This document shows positions 12,218-22,219 of a DNA stretch of 64,000 nucleotides, in pieces. How positions within the stretch are numbered: position 1 is the stretch's first letter; each line of letters opens with the position of its first letter. The stretch is taken from positions 1 through 64,000 of the forward strand of contig JAVDOI010000041.1 of NCBI GenBank assembly GCA_032191485.1, read 5' to 3'. The stretch is from Leptoclinus maculatus. Its lineage: Eukaryota > Chordata > Actinopteri > Perciformes > Stichaeidae. Below the pieces are notes generated by a model, which was not told the DNA's origin, did no database searches, and saw nothing but the letters and a program-made list of their open reading frames with translations. Position numbers and translations under genes: made by a program.

Positions 12218-13339
12218 TGCCATTGTGAGGACGCACCTGGTGTTAGAGGCAGACTGATTAAGAAACATTGCAGTAATCAGTGATTTTGAACAAAACCCCT
12301 TCCTCCTTTTAACAAAAAGCAGGAGTCTGAGTGCCAAAATATGGATATCGTGAGAAAGATAAGACTCTCCTGAACGCGGTAATGTGGTTTTTATGTTTGT
12401 GGTGTTAAAAATGTGAGATCCAGAGCAATATACAAAACTGGTACCGTCTGCTTTCTTTGAGAAATGAGTGGTCAGATTTAACATGGAGTCTAATGGAGCA
12501 GTTGGTTGGCGTTCATGTCGCTCTGCGGCTCTTTGAGCCAAATGTGTAAGTCTGTTGGATTCCATAGACATCTGTGTGCGACAGCACAACATTTCCAAGC
12601 TTTTTGGCCAAAAATGGTGTATAAAGAGTAAAAATTGTGGGACCTGGAGCAATTTGTTTGGAAAAATCACAGAATATTTTCCTGCTTTTCCATATCAAAT
12701 GTATTATTGTTAGATGAATTAAGTGTCCAGTGCCATACACTTTGTTTTGTCCAGTTTGATATCATATTCTTGTAATGTTCAATTTGAACATAGTTGAAGG
12801 AAATTATTTTAATAAAAGAGTTGAATTATTAATTTACTTATATTCGTTAATTTTTCCAATAAATGTCCAATTACATCAGCACATTCATTATTCTAGTGTT
12901 ATAGTTGTGGGTAATTATTAAAGCATCTTTTATTAACTACAAATAGACACCAAGATCATTCAAATCGGGGAAATACAAAGTTTTATTAAGAAAACAAATT
13001 TTCGGGAGGCCCAATTGGTGGCCATCTTGAAAAATAGCCGCCATCTTGGATTTTTTAATGGCCAATGAGGCAGGTTTGACCAGATACCTCTGGAGAACAA
13101 CCACCAAATTTCATGCTTGTATCATAATTTGCACGATTAATCTACTATCTGCCCCACTACATTGAATCAACTGAAAACATTACACAATCATTTATATCAG
13201 TATTTTAAGAGGATTTATATTTTTATATATATATATATATATATGGTTACATATAGTTTCATTTCTTTGCCATATTTTAAGGATCATCAGAAATCATTAC
13301 ATTCATAAATTCAAAGATAAACATTCAATCTCGTATCCA
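12218..13339. repeat. Right 1,122-bp LTR-like direct repeat, copy A
   Basis: Same length, orientation and TG...CA ends as 7402-8523. Differences noticed include t/a near 7963 versus 12786, c/a in the attacctac segment, and c/g and g/t near the 3' third. The two flanks of the cassette are therefore very young relative to each other. A minus-strand open frame of up to 179 codons spans it; it recurs in every copy and has no recognisable domain. Confidence 0.65.
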
Positions 13340-15240
13340 GTAGTTCAAGACTTCAAGTTCCAGTAGCCCTGGACTGCCAGCCTTGTCAACATTGACATTT
13401 AAATGATCTCAACATTAAACTCAGTTTATGCTGGGTTTTCCTTACTTGTAAGGAACATTTGTTTAGAGTCACTAGTTTGACTCAAGGTTAGAAGACGAGC
13501 TTGGAAAGATTCGTTTTCCAATTAAATCTTTTGACAAGACTCTTTGAACCACGTCATGTGTTTTAGACATTCTGAAGACAATACCTTCAGCTTGGATTCC
13601 ACAGTCTGACATTTTAACACTGGGCTTACATATATGTATTTTCAATAGGGTTTAGATTACCCTCAGGCTAGGTATACACATGTGAAAAACCTTAATTATA
13701 CCTACCAGCTGAAACCCCATACTAATGACTCATGACATTAGGATAAAGATGTGTCCTTTCCTCCAGGTTAATTAGTTCATATGCATGTAGCAATTGAACT
13801 AACTGACACATTTTCATCCTTAATCTTTCATATATCTGTTAGAAAACTGATTAATAGGAAAAGGGAAGGATGACATGAATAAATAAATACAATAAAATAA
13901 TGTAAAAGATATAAATTGTGATGAAACATTAAATAAACATACATTGTTGGACCAAATAAGTTAGAGATGAAACAAACAAAATAAACAGGTGTCCTGTTGT
14001 TTTGAGAGACAGTCATTCTGTCCATGTGTCAGTAGTGTATGTTGCTGTTTGTTGAATCTGTCTGTTCTTAACACAAACCAAACTGTGAACAGAGCTCAGT
14101 GTCAGTGTGATAATAGAAAGAGCTGAAACATTATGACCTTTGACCTGTCCAGTGGCTGTAGAAGCACTCTCTTTGTTGTGGTCAAAGAGAGATATTGTAC
14201 TATGGAAGTAACAAAAACTGTTACCTGTACAGCTTGTTTAGGGAGGAGCTTGATGCTGGACAAAAGAGGAAGTGTCACTGTGACAGTGATGACTGACTGA
14301 TGATGGATCTGCAGCAGTTTGGTTCCCTGCAGCCGTACACCTGATCACTTGCTTATAGATCAACTGTAGTTAGTCTCTACTGAACTGAACTGTGCACAGC
14401 AATGGATGCACAGATGGTGATGTTGAGGAAGGAGGACGGAGCTGGTCCTGAAAAGAGAAAACAAAGTTATTGTAATAAACTTAAGACTGAAACAAAACAT
14501 GTTTACATGTTACATAATTCACAATAATCAAATACCTTGAATTCTGCTGCAGGGCAGGACAACATGTATGTCCAGTGCCATTTCACACAGAGAAGTTTAG
14601 GAAGGCTGCATGATGTTCAGCTTCTTCTATATGTTTAGCTCTCTGTGCAGTCCTGAGTGTCTTCACTGTGAAGTGGAGGGATCACAGAGGAGGAAGACCT
14701 GAAGGAAGAAGTTTATATAAATTACAATGTTATACTAGCTGTAACATCAGTGTCATTTAAACTGTTGCATTAATACAAAGGGAATAAATGAATGAACACA
14801 CAATTAAAGCAAAACATTGTAACATATGAAAACTATACCTTATGCTCTGTTGTGAAGAAACCTCGACACTGGCAGGGAGAACACGTGTCTCTGTGGTCCA
14901 GCAGTGGTGGGTCCACTGTTGATGAACAGTTGAGATGGTGCTGCAGCATCTGGTCTGTGGTGACATGATGTCTTGGTTGTTATGAGCTGATCCAGTATCT
15001 CAGAGCCAGACAGAAGGTGAGGCAAAGGCAGGCAGGTGTTTTCTCATTCTCTGCTTGGAAGACTGACTCGGACAAGCAGGAAGTAAAATGTGTATCTATG
15101 TGATCCAACAGTGATAAGTCCTCCGTTGATTGACAGTTCAGTTAGTGCTGCAGTCTCTGGTCTTTTGCAGCATATCTTGGTTGCTGTGAGCTGATCCTCA
15201 CAGTGCTGAAGGAGGTGAGGCCAAGGCTGGCAGGTGTCCT
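13340..15240. other. Gene-free stretch between cassette and Helitron tail
   Basis: No supported gene. Short minus-strand frames of 60-95 codons at 14757-15331 show no recognisable domain. The stretch may include the Helitron's 3' non-coding tail, but I could not place a CTRR-type terminus. Confidence 0.45.
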
Positions 15241-15244
15241 TACA

Positions 15245-15605
15245 GAGGACACAGGAGAACTGTGTCTTCTGTCCATCAGAAAGGAAACTTAGCATTACAG
15301 AGGACACGGGAGAACTGTGTCTCCGGTCCATCAGAAAGGAAACTTAGCATTACAGAGGACACAGGAGAACTGTGTCTTCTGTCCATCAGAAAGGAAACTT
15401 AGCATTACAGAGGACACGGGAGAACTGTGTCTCCGGTCCATCAGAAAGGAAACTTAGCATTACAGAGGACACAGGAGAACTGTGTCTCCGGTCCATCAGA
15501 AAGGAAACTTAGCATTACAGTGGACACAGGAGAACTGTGTCTCCGGTCCATCAGAAAGGAAACTTAGCATTACAGAGGACACAGGAGAACTGTGTCTCCG
15601 GTCCA
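15245..15605. repeat. 55-bp minisatellite, about 7 units (copy A)
   Basis: Units start at 15245, 15300, 15355, 15410, 15465, 15520 and 15575 (last one partial). Each begins gaggacac or gtggacac and contains gagaactgtgtct and catcagaaaggaaactta. Copy B has six units, which accounts for the 55-bp change in offset between the duplicates. Confidence 0.95.
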
Positions 15606-15712
15606 GGGGAAAGAAAACCTAAATGAGTAACAGTCTCTAGCAAGTCCACCCGCCCTGCTAGAGTGTGAAATTGATTGGGATCGAAATGTGGGGTTTCAGC
15701 TGGTAGGTACAC

Positions 15713-15876
15713 CAGAAAGTATGTGTTACATCTAGAACACATACTTTCTGATGTATGTTTGCTACGCTAAATGTTAGCAGCTGTGTACAATGTTGTATAC
15801 AGCTGCTGAAAGAGTTTTGGCCTGTGCATTTATCAACCCTAACCCTAACCCACCCTGATAAATGCACAGGCCAAAA
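15713..15876. repeat. Three consecutive hairpins, the third with a telomere-like G4 loop (copy A)
   Basis: Hairpin 1 has a perfect 15-bp stem, 15713-15727 with 15736-15750, and an 8-nt loop. Hairpin 2 has a 15-bp stem with one mismatch, 15776-15790 with 15793-15807, and a 2-nt loop. Hairpin 3 has a perfect 21-bp stem, 15815-15835 with 15856-15876. Its 20-nt loop reads accctaaccctaacccaccc; the minus strand therefore has four GGG runs spaced by T, TTA and TTA. The set lies about 500 bp past the endonuclease stop on the Helitron coding strand, where a 3' terminal structure might be expected. Confidence 0.9.
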
Positions 15877-16362
15877 TGTGTTGGCAATATAGCTTAAAAC
15901 AATATGGTTACCTGGAAAGAATATTACCCATAATATTGTCCAATACTGTGAAAAGATGATTACCAAACAAAATTCCATTCAACTTACTAAATAAAGTCCA
16001 ACATGTCTTGTGACCGCATAATTAGGTTTCCTTTACGTGAACATTACTCTTGATAAATTAAATCTCTGCAAGTCTGTTATATTCTATACATCATTCTCAG
16101 TAAACATAGTCATCACAATATACTCTTTTTGAATTTATCATTGTATCTTTCAATCATTTTTTAATCAGAATGTGTCATTAATACATATATCACAAACTTT
16201 TGTTCATCTCGATTAGTCTATACTTCATTGAGTTATGTTTTATCAACACACTGTTATGCTGTGTTATTTATACACTACATTATAATAAACTATTTTCTTA
16301 ATCTCTGCACTGAACATATTAGTTTAAGTTTAGTTACAGGTACTTTGCATTTGTCTTGATCT
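15877..16362. other. AT-rich 3' flank of the endonuclease region
   Basis: AT-rich DNA between hairpin 3 and the endonuclease stop codon. No gene or clear repeat seen. By position it is probably 3' untranslated sequence of the Helitron. Confidence 0.4.
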
Positions 16363-17217
16363 TTAAAACTCAGCTGATACCTTTATGGGACTGTTAGAGG
16401 ACATGACACAGTAGACAGGGTTGTGATAACTGTAATAGGTTTTCATCACACCAGAGTGGAGACAATGTTGTGGCTGAGAGATGAAAATGAGGTCCAGCAG
16501 TGTGTTCTTCTCTGTGGTTGCAGTAGTGATGACTTGTGCATATCCCCTGGACTGAAAGAGCTCAAGTATTGGCTTACTTGTGTTGGATAAGAGATTCTCG
16601 TTGAAATCCGCACAGACAATAATGGGGTGACAGTCCATGATCTCCAATGAGTCCAGAAGGCTTCCCAGGTTTGACAGGAATGATCTCACACTGTAGTCTG
16701 GTGGTCTGTATACAGCTGCAATCAGTGCACTCACTGGGGCTTCAACCTTCAGAGCCACAAACTCAAGATCAGTTACATTATGTATGTACTGTTTTTCACG
16801 CACTTGAATGTGGCTTTTCACATAAACAGCAACTCCACCACCACGTCTGTTGGCCATTTCTGGAACATTTGTGTAGGACAGGTGTCTGTTGCGTTTGAAC
16901 ATATTGTAGCCCTCTATATGGAGACTGTCTGCAACAAAGGAGCCTTGAAGGTGAGTTTCTGTGAGACACAAAACATCTGCAAGACACAGTTCATGATGGC
17001 TCCTGATGTCATTGACATGAGATGGCAAACCTTCTGTGTTATGGTGAACAATGGTCAGAGTGTCATGTCTGCTCGATGTCTGTTGGAGTTGAAGAAGAGG
17101 CATCATGTCGTCCAATCTGACTTGTCTCATGGTCTGTAGGGCTCCAGTGATTTCTGGGTTGGCATATATCTTACTCTCATCCAGATCCAGCATGTGCAGT
17201 CCACTGAGAGACGTCAC
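16363..17217 (-). pseudogene. Helitron AP-type endonuclease domain, copy A
   Basis: A 284-codon frame with the fold signature of apurinic-like (exonuclease III/APE) endonucleases, the domain fused after the helicase in Helentrons. Motifs in order: HNTEGL, CLTETHL (catalytic Glu), GGGVAVYVK, AAVYRPPD, CADFNENLL and LLDLIFIS. The C-terminal motif that normally reads S-D-H is S-Y-H here, so the conserved Asp is missing in both copies. It is not an independent gene: a 4-bp AGCT duplication just upstream knocks it out of frame with the helicase. Homologous endonucleases nick target or donor DNA. Nearest alternative: the endonuclease of a non-LTR retrotransposon, argued against by the adjacent helicase. 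Confidence 0.85.
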
Positions 17218-17218
17218 T

Positions 17219-19224
17219 CTACTGACAGCTAGCTACATAAGCCATGCCAGGTTCAAAAATGTGTTTTAGTGAGACTACAGCTGATGTCCTTGTCATACCT
17301 TGAACCTTGTGTATTGTACAAGCAAAGGCAAGTCTAACAGGAAACTGTCTGCGTACCACTCCTTTCTGTTTCAGATTGTCCTCTGCTCTCTCTACGTACA
17401 CTAGATCATCAGGTCTGCCTGGTGCTCTATTACGGTAATTCATTCCAGCGGTTTCATCATCCATCTTGAGCCCAAGCATAGTGACATGTGCAACACCACT
17501 TTGTTCTGAGGTTATTACCCTGACTAGTGTAGCAAACGATCCATTCACCAATCCTTGAGACACGTCTATGTTTCTGGTGAGCATGACTCGAGCACCTTCA
17601 GCTACATTCAGTGTATCTGGTAACTAATTTCTGTTTCCTTTGTATGGTTTGGTTTGTCGGGCCATTCTTCCAGTTCGTGGGTCCTTTTTGTAGTCATCTG
17701 CGTCGATCTTGGTGATATGAGAATGGAGCAGAGCTAATGTTGCTGAGTTGTGTGAATCAACCTGTTTATTAGTTGCAAAGATGTGCAGGACATCAGTTGG
17801 ACAAAGTGCTGGTTCAGTGATGGTCTGTGACAACAAAGCTCTGTCTGCTTCAGACAACTTATCTGACTTTCCTTTCACACGGATCCGGTTCAACATCTCT
17901 GCAAAGTTAACATCATCCTTCTGACGCATAATCTCAGTTAGAGTGATCATCTGAAAGTTTTCCTGCCATAGGTCAATCTCACATGGCTCATACATACAGA
18001 GGGTCTTGGACTGTCGCACTGGTGGAAGCTGATAAAAGTCTCCTACAGCTATTACTGACATTCCTCCAAAGGGTCTGTGACTGCCTTTGATCTGTTTCAG
18101 TCTCGCATCCACATAAGCAAACAGGGGCTTTGACACCATGGACACCATCAATGATGAGGATTTCCGCATTTCAAAGTTCTGATCGGACTTCATCCAGTTT
18201 GTTGCCAAGTCCTTGAAATGGAGGTTTCAGACTTCGTGGTAGCTTGAGCAGAGAGTGCAGTGTTGTACCTGATATATTAAATGCTGCAGTTCCAGTGAAA
18301 GCAGTCAACAGGACAGTGGGGTTTGATATGTCAGCCTCCTCAGAATGTCTCGGAAGTTTGCACAGTATCTTAGATGCCTCTGAGTAGATGCATTTAATGA
18401 GATGTGACTTTCCTGTTCCAGCACCACCATTGATGTAATAGAAAAACTGCTCAGAATTTAGGCCACAGACACACTTTATGCACCAGTCTCTAACTGCATA
18501 GAATACACATGCTTGTTTCTGGTTCAGGTTCTGATACATCTGTCGTAACAGTGTGGGGTCTAAGACAGGGGGCTCTCTGACGGCTCTGACTTCTGTTACA
18601 GCATTATCCTGATTACTGTATTCTGGGACATTCTCTTGTACATTTTCATGATCTGGCTCTCGTGCCTCCAGTTCTTCTATACATTCCAACCTGACCACTT
18701 CAGATTCTGGCGCCAGATTACACCATTCATCAATCACGCCTCTGTTCTGTTCAAATTCTTCGACTGCATTCTCAATCTCCTCAGTGTTTTTCTCATATTT
18801 GTCTCTGTTTCGTTTCACAATGTGTTTGACATACTCAGGATGGTCAGAACCTCGTAGTTGAACAAGACAACTGTTGTAGAAGGACTCGTACGTGGGGAAA
18901 TACGGTCTTTTCAGTTCCTGGTCTTATCGGTGAGGAAGGTACAGTTTCACTAATGTGCCATAGAACTTCTCAGGATATTTTTCCTGTGAGCAGCGGTAAA
19001 ATCTGATGATAGCAGGTTTATCGTTTTTCCTCTTTTGCACAAATCCCATCTCATTGAGGAGATGCAACACATCTTTACCTTTTGTCTGCTGTCCATAGAC
19101 AATTCTGCAAGTAGCTGCAAAATCAGCCAAACACATATCCTCAAACTCTGGTGTTTCAGGTCTGGCTTTGTATTTGTCAGTCAAAGATGTCATCCACACA
19201 TTTACACTTTCTGATGTTGTGTTC
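17219..19224 (-). pseudogene. Helitron PIF1-like helicase domain, copy A (broken)
   Basis: Encodes the 5'-3' superfamily 1B helicase that unwinds donor DNA in rolling-circle transposition. Visible motifs: Walker A GGAGTGKS (about 18400-18430), GDFYQLPPV, and motif V region CTIHKVQGMT. Lesions shared with copy B: a stop at 18171, an apparent 1-bp loss at about 18131-18145 in the Walker B (motif II) neighbourhood, and an AGCT tandem duplication at 17227-17234 that frameshifts the motif VI region. Lesions private to copy A: TAA at 18924-18926 where B has Ser, and TAG at 17624-17626 where B has Glu. The upstream part (18924-19224) is the Rep-helicase linker and continues across the LTR insertion into 21043. 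Confidence 0.88.
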
Positions 19225-19659
19225 TGTTGGGAACGTAAAGGAGCGTGTTTGAGTTATCAGCAATCTAAGAAACAAAATTATTGACATCAATAGAATTATT
19301 AATGTCAGTAACAATTATTAATGATTATTAGTAATAACGGGGCACCACCCTGCGGACAGGGACCAATAATCACGATAATAAACAATAAAACTAAGTCTCA
19401 TAATTAGCGTTCACTCACAATGTCAATAGTCTGAGTACTATTACATTTGGAGTAAAAGTGAAGGTTTAAGTTCGAGCACAGGCCACTACATCCAGCTATT
19501 ATTACACACATATGCACCAGTAATCACAAAGACTGCTCTTTAAAATATAACAGAGTTTATTACATCCGAATAATAAATGATCAAATCAAATAATATCAAA
19601 ACTAACAAACACTATCATACAATCATATGTCTAATACCTAAGGTCAAATGAACAAACGT

Positions 19660-19741
<82 letters not shown>

Positions 19742-21042
19742 TGGGTGTGGGTGTGGGTGTGGGTGTGGGTGTGGGTGGAGGAGCGAGCTACTCAGACAGT
19801 GGAAGGGGGGAGGTAATCTCAAAAAGGGGCCGGGCCCTGTTGGTCAACAACCAAGATGGCGGGGACGTGGCTACGTAGGTAACCACGTGGATCGACGCAC
19901 AATGTGGGTTGGGACAATCGATTACGTAACCAGTGTCTGGGATGGTCGACTAAAATCAGTGAATCTAACTATGTGTGTGCGTGTTCGTAGGAAGAGAGAA
20001 AGAGAGGGAATCGAGCTCTGAGCACGATACTACGACACCGCTGTAGGATGTGAGAACAGCTGATTTCTCACGTAAACTCTGCGGTCGGGTTCCGAACCTG
20101 GCAGTCACGCTTGTACAGTGATAGTTATGGTTCCGAACCCCACTCACGGAGCCGGTTTAAGAGAGAATAAAACCGAACAAAACTAAATAATAAAATAATC
20201 CCAAAATAAAACAGATCTGTATCACTGCGATGAAACGCGAAGCTTGCTCTTCATCACCCCGAAACTCGGTCTGCGAATCGAGGTTCGGCTGCCGCGGTTT
20301 CTGTCTTTAAGGTGATAAAATCACAATCTCCGAATCTACTAGCAGTGAGGATCTAATCACAGTTACAGCAGGAAATACACAGGATAACGGGACTCGCGGT
20401 CCGCGATGCTTGCGCAATAACACGTTATAACACTACAGTAACTTAATTAAACAAGATAAAGGAAATAACACACAAACTGATCTACTCTCTAAGCCCAGAT
20501 ACCAAGATAACTCTTACTATTTTGATGCTTCTTGAGATCGATCCTTCGAGGGTCAAACTCGGCAAACGCCGCTTCCGAGCGTGCGCATGGTCAAACTCAG
20601 CCTCTGCAGGGGCTGAGCGAATCCTTCGATGAGGAGGAAAGGGGATTTGGCGTCCTTTCGCCGGCAATGTGTGCACTTAAAGGTGGAGGAATTGGTCGTA
20701 GAAGTTATCAATTCACTCGCACAGGATCCAAAAAAAAAGATATAAATTATAAAACACAGTCTGTTCGGCCAGCGAATCTACTAGTGACCTATACAGGATT
20801 TCTTGAGGCAAACGTTTCCTTGGTGGACCTCCTGGCACCGAGCGAGCTCAGACGGAAAGGGGCTGATTCGAGTCTCGCGGCTGTTTTTAAAGCCAGGTAG
20901 TAAACCAGTGGGGGGTCCCTTGTTGGCCAATGAGGGGCCAGCATTCAGTTTTGGTGGGAGCTGGGGGAGGTGTGGTCTTCTTCCTTGGCCGCCTGGCCTT
21001 TGTTGGAAGAAAACATGGATGCCTCTTTGAACAGGCCCAACA
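19225..21042. mobile_element. Solo LTR nested in the Helitron, copy A (1,818 bp)
   Basis: Begins TGTTGGGAACG and ends CCCAACA, with 7-bp inverted ends. It is flanked by GTTC on both sides (19221-19224 and 21043-21046). Removing it with one GTTC rejoins the Helitron reading frame between the residues SYLEN and TTSES, which dates it after the Helitron. No gag or pol coding is visible, so it is a solo LTR or a non-coding element. It contains a 118-bp GT/GGGTGT tract at 19659-19776 that copy B lacks. Superfamily not assigned. Confidence 0.8.
19659..19776. repeat. (GT)n grading into (GGGTGT)n
   Basis: Pure GT of about 80 bp followed by about seven GGGTGT units. It lies within a 202-bp block (about 19657-19858) absent from copy B, where the flanks join at an acgt/acgta microhomology. 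The block is either a deletion in B or an expansion plus insertion in A. Confidence 0.95.
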
Positions 21043-21255
21043 GTTCTCTAGGTAAGACATGGGGCGACTCATTTTCAGTGCGTTGTCATCTGTCGGTATG
21101 AATATGACGCCACGTGAACACTTCTTCATTTTAATGCCACAGGCACGAGTCACACACTCCTGAGCACTGACCTCTCTCTTTTTAGAGTAAGCTTGCATGA
21201 TTTCCCTCATTTCATCACATTCATTGACGTTGTCTCTGGTGGAGTTCTCAATGAC
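21043..21255 (-). pseudogene. Helitron Rep fragment between two LTR insertions, copy A
   Basis: About 70 codons of Helitron coding sequence stranded between two solo LTRs (residues from IENSTRD to SYLEN). The reading frame joins in phase to the Rep upstream (22220) and to the helicase linker downstream (19224) once each LTR and one target duplication are ignored. It contains a C-G-I-K-M-K-K-C stretch. The role is the Rep-to-helicase connector; no catalytic residue was recognised. Confidence 0.8.
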
Positions 21256-22219
21256 TGTAGCAGAACAGAAATGCACAGAACAGCCCTTTTCCCACCTGAC
21301 AGGAAAAGAAGGTGGGGAAAGGGAGGCTATAAATTAGACGCACCTGTGAGCAGGGGGAAGGGGAAAAAGACAATCAACTCACCAAAGCTGCATGGAGGAA
21401 CAACCAGAGAGGAGTGAGAGTGTTAATGGAGTTAAAAAAGGTATGATTCAGTTTCTGGACCTGTTAAGCTCACCATAAGAAATAGTTGACAACGACTAAC
21501 TAAATCGGAGGAGCAAGGATCCATGAACCAACTGAACACACGGTGCTTTCTTGGAGGACCAGGCCTTACTGGAGGTGTGCTGATCCCGGGAGCAGGTGGT
21601 GGAAGAGAGTCGTGTTCTACTACAGCTTGGACCAGGTTGGGCCTCCTTAACTTCGGGGATTCATCAGCTAAGTCCTTTTAACTGCAACTCTCCAGGCTTC
21701 TCCTTCTTCTTCTCCTCAAACACTTACACACCCTGAAATGAACTGCCTTCCTCCATACTACAAACAGTGAACTGCCAGATATTCCTTTAGTTTTGGAACG
21801 GACCTACAACCCCCCAACCACACACACACACACCCACACACACACACACACCCACCCACATTCACACATTCACCTGGAGTCCTCATTCATTTCTATTACT
21901 CCATGGACATTTCATTTATATATCTGGACTCGGTCATGTCATCTTTTTGTGTATAATTGTGTATAGAGAAAGAAACTCTGTTTTGGTTTGATTTATGATT
22001 TTGAGTAAACTATAATTGACTGAACTGAAAGACCTTAATTGGTTGAGTTTTGATTATTGTACATTTTGTAGCTGGGTTCGCAGGCTGGTCGGGTTAGTTC
22101 TCTCTCCAACGGTTCACAGTGCTCTTTCTTTATAAAATTGACAGGGTGGAATTCCTACTATTCTCCCGTCTGGAGCCCAACGTGCACTGTTGATTAGTTG
22201 TGAGAAAACCTACGCTACA
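21256..22219. mobile_element. Second solo LTR nested in the Helitron Rep, copy A (964 bp)
   Basis: Begins TGTAGCAGAAC and ends CTACGCTACA, with inverted ends TGTAGC/GCTACA. It is flanked by TGAC on both sides (21252-21255 and 22220-22223). A TATA-like ctataaat lies near 21330, and a CA-rich tract at about 21816-21860. No coding capacity. It interrupts the Rep frame between LKTV and IEN. Copy B has the same insertion with a longer CA tract. Confidence 0.8.

Noticed and set aside
12131..12670. 179-codon minus-strand frame repeated at several places
   Set aside because: It lies wholly in the dispersed 1.1-kb repeat, has no recognisable domain and changes ends between copies. Its persistence is explained by low divergence.
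15245..15605. Regularly spaced repeats that could suggest a CRISPR array
   Set aside because: Units are directly adjacent 55-bp copies with no unique spacers, in a vertebrate genome: a minisatellite.
15836..15855. Interstitial telomere (chromosome fusion) signal
   Set aside because: Only two and a half CCCTAA units, and they form the loop of a perfect hairpin. There is no longer telomeric array.
16780..17139. Plus-strand 119-codon frame over the endonuclease
   Set aside because: Shadow frame of the minus-strand endonuclease; no domain.
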